Source: Bifidobacterium vespertilionis | Lineage (GTDB): Bacteria > Actinomycetota > Actinomycetes > Actinomycetales > Bifidobacteriaceae | Length of the DNA: 48,019 nucleotides | Assembly (NCBI RefSeq): GCF_008698145.1 | Contig: NZ_RZNZ01000020.1 | Coordinates: 1-48,019, forward strand | Reading direction: 5' to 3' | In this document: piece by piece, positions 18,094-25,222 of the stretch | Numbering within the stretch: the first letter of the stretch is position 1 | Layout: the number at the start of each line of letters is the position of its first letter | Position numbers and translations under genes: made by a program | Notes under the pieces: model-generated | Told to the model about the DNA's origin: nothing | Databases searched by the model: none | Seen by the model: the letters and a program-made list of their open reading frames with translations, nothing else

Positions 18094-19215
18094 TTAACCG
18101 AATGTCTCGAGCACGCGGTCGCGCTCGACGGCGGTGATGGGGATGACCGTGCCGTGGCGCGGCCGGCCGCCGTCGGCGTTGGTGGGCAGCTGGGACGACG
18201 GCATGCGGTCGCCCACGCACACCCAGCCGTTCGGATCGGCGATGCTGTGCGAGGCGAACGGCACGTAGTGGTTCGGGCCGTGGTGGTAGCGCGGCTGGTC
18301 GATGAACAGGTACCAGGCGAAACCGGTCTCGTCGCCCGGATTGGCCGGGAAGATGGACGGGCCCTCGCCGCCGTCGAACACGCCGCCGTAGCCGTTGGGG
18401 GAGCCGTCGCCGATCCTGTCCGCGACCAGCGTCCACTCGTCCTGCGGTCCGTCCGGCGTCCATGCGCCCGGGTAGGAGCCGGCCACGGTGGCGCTGAAGC
18501 GCGTGGAGCGTTCCTCTCGGATGGTCATGGTGGACTCGTCCTTGATGAACCGGTAATAGACGCCGTCCTGCTTGGCCACGGTCGCGTCGATCGTGCCGAA
18601 GCCGGAGCCGTCCGGGCCGCGCTGTACGTCCACCCAGACCTGCGGTTCGCTGAATGTGCGAAAATCGCGGGTCAGACTGACCATCAGGCGGTTGTAGGTG
18701 GCGTCCTCGCGGGCCGCGGGATCGGCGCCGCCCGCGATGGCCGGATCGTATAGGTTCGACGACCAGTACACCGCGTACTGGCCGAGCTCGTCGATCCAAT
18801 GGGCCTCGGGCGCCCAGGTGTTGCCGGCCAGATCGGTGTTGACCTTGACGTGCCGCTGGTCGGACCAGTGCACCAGATCGTCCGACTCCCAGATCTCCAC
18901 ATACTGCGATCCGCGGATCTGCGCCTCGTGGAAGTCGCCGTTCAGGGCGGCCACGTTGAGGTCGGTGGCGATCATCCAGAAGCGGGTGCCGGTGGGGGAG
19001 TCCTTGGTGCTCGGATCGTCCGGGTGCGCGCGCAGGATGAACGGGTCCCTGAGTCCCCGGGTGCCGTGGGACGATTCGAACAGCGGCCGGCCGTGGTTGA
19101 GCGTGATCCAGTCGAGCGCGGTGTTGCCGCGTGAGACCGCGAGGCTCACGCGCTCGCCGCCCTCGCCCTCACCGGTGAAGTAGGCCCACAGATAGGCTTC
19201 GTATGGCTTGGTCAT
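18094..19215 (-). CDS. Glycoside hydrolase family 43 (first copy)
   Basis: A 373-residue five-bladed beta-propeller glycosidase without signal peptide. The catalytic triad expected for GH43 is visible: general base Asp57 in GLRDPFI, pKa-modulating Asp210 in GTIDATV, and acid Glu284 in GGEGPSIF; WAPEAHW lies at 134-140. It opens with AYLWAYFTGEGEG, which its neighbour shares as AYLFAYFTGKEEK, so the pair are paralogues. ATG 19215 follows AAAGGACC. The enzyme probably releases alpha-L-arabinofuranose or xylose from imported oligosaccharides. It sits in an arabinose-oriented cluster, downstream of its paralogue and separated from it by a palindromic element. The subfamily cannot be set without alignment. 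Confidence 0.85.
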   Translation of the reverse strand: MTKPYEAYLWAYFTGEGEGGERVSLAVSRGNTALDWITLNHGRPLFESSHGTRGLRDPFILRAHPDDPSTKDSPTGTRFWMIATDLNVAALNGDFHEAQIRGSQYVEIWESDDLVHWSDQRHVKVNTDLAGNTWAPEAHWIDELGQYAVYWSSNLYDPAIAGGADPAAREDATYNRLMVSLTRDFRTFSEPQVWVDVQRGPDGSGFGTIDATVAKQDGVYYRFIKDESTMTIREERSTRFSATVAGSYPGAWTPDGPQDEWTLVADRIGDGSPNGYGGVFDGGEGPSIFPANPGDETGFAWYLFIDQPRYHHGPNHYVPFASHSIADPNGWVCVGDRMPSSQLPTNADGGRPRHGTVIPITAVERDRVLETFG

Positions 19216-19235
19216 TGACGGGTCCTTTCTTTCCC

Positions 19236-19438
19236 CGTCATCCTGAGCGGAGGCCGTTAGGCCGGAGTCGAAGGATCCTTGGCCACTGTGCGGATAGCCA
19301 GTGTGTGGAAAGTTAAGGATCCTTCGACTCCGCCTAGCGGTGTCCGTCTACGACGGACCGTCGCCGCCTTGGCGGCTCCCTTCGCCTACGGGCAGCCCAC
19401 TGGGCTGCCCGCTTAACGGCTCAGTGCTCAGGATGACA
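19236..19438. repeat. Palindromic intergenic element with expanded right arm
   Basis: Left arm CGTCATCCTGAGCGG...AGTCGAAGGATCC, centre TTGGCCACTGTGCGGATAGC...AAAGTTAA (split here), then AAGGATCCTTCGACTCC and an expanded right arm with the same nested hairpins seen at 10650-10735 and 810-890, ending GCTCAGGATGAC. It lies between the two GH43 genes and may part them into separate transcripts. Confidence 0.8.
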
Positions 19439-19447
19439 GGGGGATGC

Positions 19448-20485
19448 TCAGCGCTTGAACGCCTCGACCACCGCGTCGTACTCGGCGGCGGTGATGGGCA
19501 GGATCGTGCCGTGGCGCTTCTTGAGCGCGCCGAAGTCCACATCGTCGGCCTGCTGCCAGTCGGCCGGGTCGGTGCTGTTGAGATCGGCCGAGCGGAACGG
19601 CAGGTAGCCCTTGGACTCGGAGTACTGGTCGGCCATGAGGCCGTAGACCAGACGCCTGTCGTCCACGGTCTTCACATCGGCGTCGTTGTAGCGGAACAGC
19701 TCCGGGCCCTCGAGATAGCGGGCGTTGTAGCGGTCGCTGCCGAAGATGGACTGCAGCGAGCCCACGAGGCTCCACTGCTCGGGATCGTCGCGCTTCTCGA
19801 TGGACTCGGTGAGCGCGTACGGGTTGCGGGTGCGCTCGATCACGATGCGGTCGTCCTTGGAGGCGCGGTACCACCAGCCGTCGTCGGCCTTGAGCATGGT
19901 GGTGTCGATAATGCTGTGCTCCACGTCGATCCAGCGCACCGGATCGGAGAACACAGAGAAGTCCTTGGTGGTGGCGTAGTACAGGTTGGTGGGATTGCCC
20001 TTCACGTTGCTCAGGGGGCTGCCGAACTCGCCGTTGGCCGCGGTGGCCCAGAACACGATGTACTGGCCCTTGTCCTCATCCCACACGGCCTCCGGAGCCC
20101 ATGCCATGCCAGCGCCGGGGATCTTGGAGGCCACGTCTACCAGACGCGCGTTGGACCAGTGGACCAGGTCGGCGGACTCCCAGACCACCAGTCCGGTGCT
20201 GCCGTTGACGGTGGAGTAGGAGTTGCCCCAGCCGCCGCGCGCGTGGATGCTCAGGTCGGTGGCGATGAGCACGAAGCCGGTGCCGTCGTGCTTGCGCAGC
20301 AGGTACGGGTCGCGCACGCCCTTCTCGCCGATGCGCGACTGGAGGACGGGTTCTCCGTCCGCGCGCAGATCCTCCCAGTGGGAGCCGTCGCGGCTGACGG
20401 CGAAGTAGATCTGCTCGTCGGAGTGCTTCTCCTCCTTGCCGGTGAAATAGGCGAACAGGTAGGCTTCGGTGAATGGGGTGCTCAT
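19448..20485 (-). CDS. Glycoside hydrolase family 43 (second copy)
   Basis: A 345-residue GH43 enzyme, paralogous to the 18094-19215 gene. The expected catalytic residues are Asp59 (GVRDPYL), Asp194 (SIIDTTM) and Glu259 (LEGPELF); WAPEAVW is conserved near residue 129-135. No signal peptide or carbohydrate-binding module is seen, so it likely acts inside the cell. The start at 20485 is fixed by GGAG in CCCAAGGAGACCGC directly upstream; longer frames lack one. It is transcribed divergently from the GH51 gene, with palindromic operators in the shared gap. Activity on arabinan or arabinoxylan side chains is likely from context; exact linkage specificity is unknown. Confidence 0.86.
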   Translation of the reverse strand: MSTPFTEAYLFAYFTGKEEKHSDEQIYFAVSRDGSHWEDLRADGEPVLQSRIGEKGVRDPYLLRKHDGTGFVLIATDLSIHARGGWGNSYSTVNGSTGLVVWESADLVHWSNARLVDVASKIPGAGMAWAPEAVWDEDKGQYIVFWATAANGEFGSPLSNVKGNPTNLYYATTKDFSVFSDPVRWIDVEHSIIDTTMLKADDGWWYRASKDDRIVIERTRNPYALTESIEKRDDPEQWSLVGSLQSIFGSDRYNARYLEGPELFRYNDADVKTVDDRRLVYGLMADQYSESKGYLPFRSADLNSTDPADWQQADDVDFGALKKRHGTILPITAAEYDAVVEAFKR

Positions 20486-20609
20486 GCGGTCTCCTTGGGA
20501 CGATTGGGGATGGCGGGCGCCGGCCGTCGGCTGCGTTGCGCGTGCGTATCCGGCCGGTGGTGATCGGGCGATCATCGGGTGTTGATACAAGGTTGTAGTG
20601 TACACGAAT

Positions 20610-20623
20610 TTGAATCGATTGAA
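20610..20623. promoter_or_regulatory. Candidate operator A of the arabinan divergon
   Basis: TTGAATCGATTGAA is a 14-bp palindrome broken at one base pair, with the core AATCGATT. It matches the perfect-armed site 80 bp away and lies near the minus-strand promoter of the GH43 gene. TGTACA (20599-20604) is adjacent. The form is like LacI-type operators, though no LacI gene is present here. Confidence 0.5.
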
Positions 20624-20650
20624 TCCGATGGCTGCGGGTATGGCGTGTCG

Positions 20651-20681
20651 TTGCGCGGCTGTTGGTGCAACGTTGTACAAT
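20651..20681 (+). promoter_or_regulatory. Candidate promoter of the GH51 gene
   Basis: TTGCGC (20651-20656) and TACAAT (20676-20681) with a 19-nt spacer place the transcription start near 20688. TTGTACAA (20673-20680) is a palindrome overlapping the -10 box. Confidence 0.5.
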
Positions 20682-20689
20682 ACAGCCTG

Positions 20690-20703
20690 TTGAATCCATT
20701 CAA
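20690..20703. promoter_or_regulatory. Candidate operator B of the arabinan divergon
   Basis: TTGAATCCATTCAA has perfect 6-bp arms around CC and falls exactly at the expected GH51 transcription start, the usual place for a repressor roadblock. Same half-site as operator A. Confidence 0.55.
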
Positions 20704-20773
20704 TCATGCTGCGGCACGCATTGCGCGCCACAGCGCACGCATCGGCAGCGATGCGATCGATAAGGACATGCTT

Positions 20774-23257
20774 ATGACTACGACGTCGACCAGCCCCCAG
20801 CCCACTCCCGCCGCCACCGACCGGCTGTTCGTGAAGTCCCGCTCCGGCGAAGCCCGCGCGATCAGCACCGATCTGTGGGGCATCTTCTTCGAGGACATCA
20901 GCTCCTGCGCCGACGGCGGACTGGCCAGCGAGCTGGTGCGCAACGGGGCGTTCGAGTTCTCCCGCAGGGACGGCGGCTCATGGGGCCCCTTCACCGGCTG
21001 GACCAAAACCGTGCCGGCCGGATCCGCGGCCGCCTTCGCCGTGAGCACCTCCAGCCCGCTCGCCGTGGAGAACCCGCACTACGTGATCGCCGAGATCGCC
21101 AAGGCGCCCGCGTACCTCGACAACGCCGGCTACGACGGCGTCACCTTCACCGCCGGGGAGCGCTACGAGTTCTCGATCTGGGCCAAGGTGGAACGCGATC
21201 TTGACGGCGGCGCACCGAAGGCGACCCCCATCGACGTGACGCTGCTGGATGACGCCGGCGACCCTGCCGGAGGCGCGACGGTCACCGCCGAGCCGGGCGA
21301 CGGCGAATGGCATCAGCTGCACGCCTCCTTCGAGGCCACAGCCTCCGCCAAGGCCGGCCGCATCCGACTCACGTTCGCACAGGCCGGCGTGGTGGCCATC
21401 GACTTCGTTTCCCTGGAGCCCGCGCGCACCAGCCATGGACTCAAGCACATGCGCGCCGATCTGGTGGACGTGCTCGCCGACCTGCACCCCCGGTTCATGC
21501 GCTTCCCCGGCGGATGCGTGGCGCACGGCGGCATCCCGGACAACATGTACCGCTGGAAGGACTCCGTGGGCCCGGTGGAGCACCGCCGTCAGGACTACAA
21601 CCTGTGGGGTTACCACCAGTCCAAGCGCATCGGATACCTTGAGTATCTGGAGCTGTGCGAGGCGCTGGGCATGGAGCCGCTGCCCGTGCTGCCCGCCGGC
21701 GTGTGCTGCCAGAACGCGGACGGCGGCCCGATCCCCATCCCCGTCAGCGAGATGGACGACTACATCCGCGAGGTGCTCGACCTCATCGACTTTTGCAACG
21801 GCGACGAGACCACCGAGTGGGGCGCCAAGCGCATCGCGTGGGGGCATCCGAAGCCGTTCAACCTGAAGTACCTGGGCATCGGCAACGAGGATAAAATCGA
21901 CGCCGTGTTCGAGGACCGCTTCGGCCGCATCTTCGACGCCGTGCGCCGCGAGCATCCGGAGATCGTGGTCGTGGGCACCGTGGGTCCCGCCCCCTTCGGC
22001 TCCGACTACGACGAGGGCTGGCGCTACGCCACCGAGGCTGGCGTGCCGATCGTGGACGAGCATTCGTATCAGGCGCCCTCGTGGTGGTTCAAGCATCTCG
22101 ACCACTACGACCACGCCAACCGCAAGGGCCCCAAGGTGTATCTGGGTGAGTACGGTTCCTGGGGTACCACGCTGCTCAACGCGCTGTCCGAAGCGGCGAT
22201 CATGGGCCGCATAGAGCTCAACGGCGACGTGGTGCACATGGCCTCCTATGCGCCGCTGTTCTGCAAGAATGGGCACGCCGGTTGGAATCCGAACCTCATC
22301 TACTTCGACAACGAGCATATCTACCGCACCAACAGCTACTGGGTGCAGCGCATGTTCGGCCTGACCCCCGCGGACGTGGCGTTGCCCGTGGATGTGGAGG
22401 GCGACACCGTGTTCGATCGTCCGGTGGCCGAACAGGCCGGTGTGGCGTTCGGCGGTGCATCGCACGCGCGGATCCGCAACATCGTGCTCACCGATGCCGA
22501 CGGCGTGGAGCATCCGATCGCCGATCTGGAGACCGGCTCCGAGGTGTCCGGCGCCGCGCGGTTCGAGGACTGCGGCGTGCATGTCGACTCGAGCTCGTAC
22601 TCGGTGCGGTTCACGCTCGAGTACCTGGGCAGCAAGGGCTACTGGGACAATCTGGGCGTGCGGCTGGGCGACGTGTCCGGGCGGGATCATTACGAGTTCC
22701 GCATCGGCCAGCGCAACACGAACCTGGTGATCGTCAACGACGGATTCGCCTCCGGCTACGCCGATCCGGTGAGCTACGCCGCGCCCCTGCAGGCGGGCGA
22801 CGTGCTTGAGGTGGAGCTGCATGTGGAGCGCGAGGGCGGCCATGTGGTCGCTCGCGTGAACGGCGGCGTGGTGGCCGATGCCCGCGAGGACGGTGTGCGC
22901 GAGGTGCGCCGCACGGTGAGCGTGGTGCGGCGTTCCAGCACGTCCGGCACCGCAGACGGCTTCGGGTGCGATGGCGTGACCTACATCCGCGTGGTCAACG
23001 CGATGGCCGAGCCGGTGCGCGTGGAGCTCAAGTCGGTGCTGGCCGATGTGTTGGACATGCCCATCGACAGGCCCACGGCCGAACATCCGGCGCCTGATCT
23101 CTCCGCCGTGCCCGCGACCATCCTGACCGGCGATCCGGATTCCGGCAAGATCGGCGCCGCGTCCCCGAACGAGCCGCGCCGATTCGACGCCGATCTGACG
23201 GGCTGCGCGTACACCGCGCCCGCTTGGTCGTTCACCGTGATCGAGCTGCACGACTGA
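20774..23257 (+). CDS. GH51 alpha-L-arabinofuranosidase with C-terminal accessory domain
   Basis: A retaining exo-arabinofuranosidase of 827 residues. An N-terminal beta-sandwich (about 60-215) precedes the barrel, in which Glu372 of GIGNED is the acid/base and Glu459 of YLGEYGSWG is the nucleophile. A C-terminal LamG-like region (about 600-760; YSVRFTLEYLGSKGYWDNLG...) makes it longer than the usual ~500-residue bacterial GH51 and is typical of the eukaryote-like branch. No signal peptide. ATG 20774 is preferred because AGGA (20763-20766) lies seven bases upstream; ATG 20768 is too close. It heads the rightward arm of the arabinan divergon and is followed by the AraC gene. Probable substrate: arabinan or arabinoxylan oligosaccharides. 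Confidence 0.9.
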   Translation: MTTTSTSPQPTPAATDRLFVKSRSGEARAISTDLWGIFFEDISSCADGGLASELVRNGAFEFSRRDGGSWGPFTGWTKTVPAGSAAAFAVSTSSPLAVENPHYVIAEIAKAPAYLDNAGYDGVTFTAGERYEFSIWAKVERDLDGGAPKATPIDVTLLDDAGDPAGGATVTAEPGDGEWHQLHASFEATASAKAGRIRLTFAQAGVVAIDFVSLEPARTSHGLKHMRADLVDVLADLHPRFMRFPGGCVAHGGIPDNMYRWKDSVGPVEHRRQDYNLWGYHQSKRIGYLEYLELCEALGMEPLPVLPAGVCCQNADGGPIPIPVSEMDDYIREVLDLIDFCNGDETTEWGAKRIAWGHPKPFNLKYLGIGNEDKIDAVFEDRFGRIFDAVRREHPEIVVVGTVGPAPFGSDYDEGWRYATEAGVPIVDEHSYQAPSWWFKHLDHYDHANRKGPKVYLGEYGSWGTTLLNALSEAAIMGRIELNGDVVHMASYAPLFCKNGHAGWNPNLIYFDNEHIYRTNSYWVQRMFGLTPADVALPVDVEGDTVFDRPVAEQAGVAFGGASHARIRNIVLTDADGVEHPIADLETGSEVSGAARFEDCGVHVDSSSYSVRFTLEYLGSKGYWDNLGVRLGDVSGRDHYEFRIGQRNTNLVIVNDGFASGYADPVSYAAPLQAGDVLEVELHVEREGGHVVARVNGGVVADAREDGVREVRRTVSVVRRSSTSGTADGFGCDGVTYIRVVNAMAEPVRVELKSVLADVLDMPIDRPTAEHPAPDLSAVPATILTGDPDSGKIGAASPNEPRRFDADLTGCAYTAPAWSFTVIELHD

Positions 23258-23293
23258 GCGCATTGCTGTGTCTGAGCGCATTGCCGAGTGACG

Positions 23294-23438
23294 CGATCGT
23301 TCCAATCTGCCGTTCCAATCTGCGGCCCCGAAATCGCAGGTTGGAACGATCGTGCGGTTTGTGTGCCGATGTGAGCGTTCACAAATGCATGATCGTTCCA
23401 ATCTGCGATGCGGGGGCGCCAGATTGGAACGATCGTGC
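23294..23438. repeat. Twin hairpins sharing the motif GATCGTTCCAATCTGC
   Basis: Hairpin 1 pairs 23294-23310 with 23336-23352 (17 positions, one G-T wobble) and contains a tandem extra copy CGTTCCAATCTGC at 23311-23323. Hairpin 2 pairs 23387-23404 with 23421-23438 over 18 positions, including one wobble. Both stand between GH51 and the AraC gene and may terminate the former. Confidence 0.75.
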
Positions 23439-23449
23439 GCGGCGGATGA

Positions 23450-23461
23450 TACGGTGACCTC
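23450..23461 (+). promoter_or_regulatory. -10 box of a probable leaderless AraC transcript
   Basis: TACGGT (23450-23455, TAnnnT form) ends six bases before ATG 23462, and no ribosome binding site precedes that ATG. This is the pattern of a leaderless actinobacterial mRNA. Confidence 0.4.
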
Positions 23462-24343
23462 ATGCTTGGCTATGCGATCGGGGTGAGCGGGCCGGTGCGC
23501 TACGACTACACCGGCAAGTTCGAGGCGCCTTCGCCGCGCTGGACGCATGAGGACATGGGGCTCAACGACTGGGAGCTCATCGTCATGACCGAGGGCGCGC
23601 TGTACCTGAGCTATCTGGGCGTGGATCACACCGTGGAGCGGGGCGACTATCTGCTGCTGCCGCCCAGCGCCGAGGGGCGTCGCGTGGGATTGAAGCCGTC
23701 GCAGTGCAGTTTTTATTGGCTGCATTTCCAGCCGGCCGATCGTGTGGTGCATGAGATTGATCTGGCCGATGCGCGGGTTGAGGGGCGGATGATCGGCGAG
23801 GGCGATGATGTGCTGCGGCTGCCGCAATCGGGCGGGCTGCCCGATGCCGAGCGGCTGATCGTGCTCATGCGCCAGATGCAGGATGCCGTGCGATCGGGCT
23901 ACGACCATTTCATGCTCAACTATCTGGCCACCGGCGTGCTGTGCGAGCTGTACCATCAGACGTTCCAGAAGAAGGCCGATCCGGACATCCCGGACTACTC
24001 CAAGCGGCAGCTCTACTACGACATCGTCGATTACGTGAACCTCAACCTGTACAGCAACCTCAAGGTGCAGGACGTGGCCCGGCACTTCGGGTACAACCCC
24101 AAGTACCTGTCGCAGTTGTTCCGATCGCTCACCGGCACGTCGCTGAGCGCGTTCATCGTGGACAAGCGGATCGACCGGGCGAATTACCTGCTCGCCGACT
24201 CCAACGACACGGTGGGCCAGGTGGCTGCGATGCTGGGGTATCGGGACTCCCATCATTTCATGCGGGCGTACAAGGCGGCCACGGGGATGACGCCCACGCA
24301 GTACCGCAACGCATATGCCAAGCGTATGCTGTTCCATCGGTGA
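23462..24343 (+). CDS. AraC-family transcriptional regulator
   Basis: A 293-residue regulator. Residues 1-150 form a cupin-like sensing domain (ELIVMTEGALYLSY...VERGDYLLLPP), and the C-terminal 100 residues hold two HTH motifs: LKVQDVARHFGYNPKYLSQLFRSLTG and TVGQVAAMLGYRDSHHFMRAYKAATG, ending in the standard GMTPTQYRN. The segment YLSQLFRSLTGTSLSAFIVDKRI is the linker-recognition region typical of the AraC/XylS family. Placed between the GH51 and GH127 genes, it probably activates them in response to an arabinose-containing sugar. The start has no Shine-Dalgarno but abuts a -10 box. Confidence 0.88.
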   Translation: MLGYAIGVSGPVRYDYTGKFEAPSPRWTHEDMGLNDWELIVMTEGALYLSYLGVDHTVERGDYLLLPPSAEGRRVGLKPSQCSFYWLHFQPADRVVHEIDLADARVEGRMIGEGDDVLRLPQSGGLPDAERLIVLMRQMQDAVRSGYDHFMLNYLATGVLCELYHQTFQKKADPDIPDYSKRQLYYDIVDYVNLNLYSNLKVQDVARHFGYNPKYLSQLFRSLTGTSLSAFIVDKRIDRANYLLADSNDTVGQVAAMLGYRDSHHFMRAYKAATGMTPTQYRNAYAKRMLFHR

Positions 24344-24377
24344 GCGCGGGGGCGGGGTGGCGCGGGCGGGGTGTCAA

Positions 24378-25060
24378 TCGTGACCGGGCGTGTGACATGG
24401 AGTGCGGGGCGTGACCGGGCGTGTGACGTGGGGTGCTTACCGTGACGTGGGGTGTGCTGACCGTGATGTGAGTGCCAACTGTGACTGGGCGTGTGACATG
24501 GGGTGCTGACCGCGACGCGGGATGTGATGCATGGCGTGACCCGGGGTGTAGGCCGTGACGTGGGATGTGACTTGGGGGAGTTGCGGCCGGGGCATGTGAC
24601 ATGGGGTGTGACATGGAGTGCGGGCCGTGACCGGGCGTGTGGCGTGTGCGGTGAGGCGTGACGTGGGGTGTGACGGGGCGTGTCAACCGTGACATGGGGC
24701 GTGACACGGTGGTGTGTTGTGACTGGGCGTGTGACATGGGGTGGCCATGCCCGGTCACAGTGCGATAGGAATGGCGGAATCAAGCCGTTTTCAACCCTGC
24801 GTGACGGGGTGTGTCCACGCCCGGTCACACTCCCGCACTCCGGGTCACGCGCCCGGTCACGGTCGTACGCCCTGTCGCACGCCTTGTCACGCGCCTTGTC
24901 ACGCCGCACGCCTTGTCACGCGCCCGGTCACGGTCGCGCGTCGCACGCCCGGTCACGCGCCTTGTCACGCCGGCTTCTGGTCGCACGCCTAGTCACGGTC
25001 GCACGTCGCACGCCCTGTCGCGCGCCCGGTCGCGCTTGCTGCGGCCGGTGCGATGTCCTA
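24378..25060. repeat. Inverted field of degenerate GTGAC / GTCAC short repeats
   Basis: The 879-nt gap after the AraC gene has no credible gene. From 24378 to about 24805 the plus strand carries about 20 GTGAC motifs in units such as GTGACCGGGCGT and GTGACATGGGGTG, spaced mostly 12-30 nt. From about 24750 to 25060 the orientation flips to about 11 GTCAC motifs in units such as ACGCCCGGTCAC and GCGCCTTGTCAC, with further GTCGC variants. The field is therefore a large degenerate inverted repeat with a short mixed centre near 24750-24800. Positions 25061-25222 hold only non-repetitive upstream DNA of the GH127 gene. Confidence 0.85.
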
Positions 25061-25222
25061 GTGCGATGTCCGGTGCAGCGCCCTATGTGATGTCCCTGAA
25101 ATGCCAGCCTCGAAGACCTGACCTTTTGGCACCTAATCGGGATTCCATCCATCGCGCGCCGCAGCGGGTCGGACGTACAGTGGGACCATCGTCAATCACT
25201 ACATACAAGGACGTGTATCCAC

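Noticed and set aside
24378..25060. Replication origin or iterons
   Set aside because: No DnaA boxes, no AT-rich unwinding stretch and no replication gene nearby; the units are too degenerate for iterons.
24680..25090. Protein-coding frames in the GTGAC field
   Set aside because: They only translate the short repeats into Arg/Ser/His/Thr runs and have no ribosome binding site.
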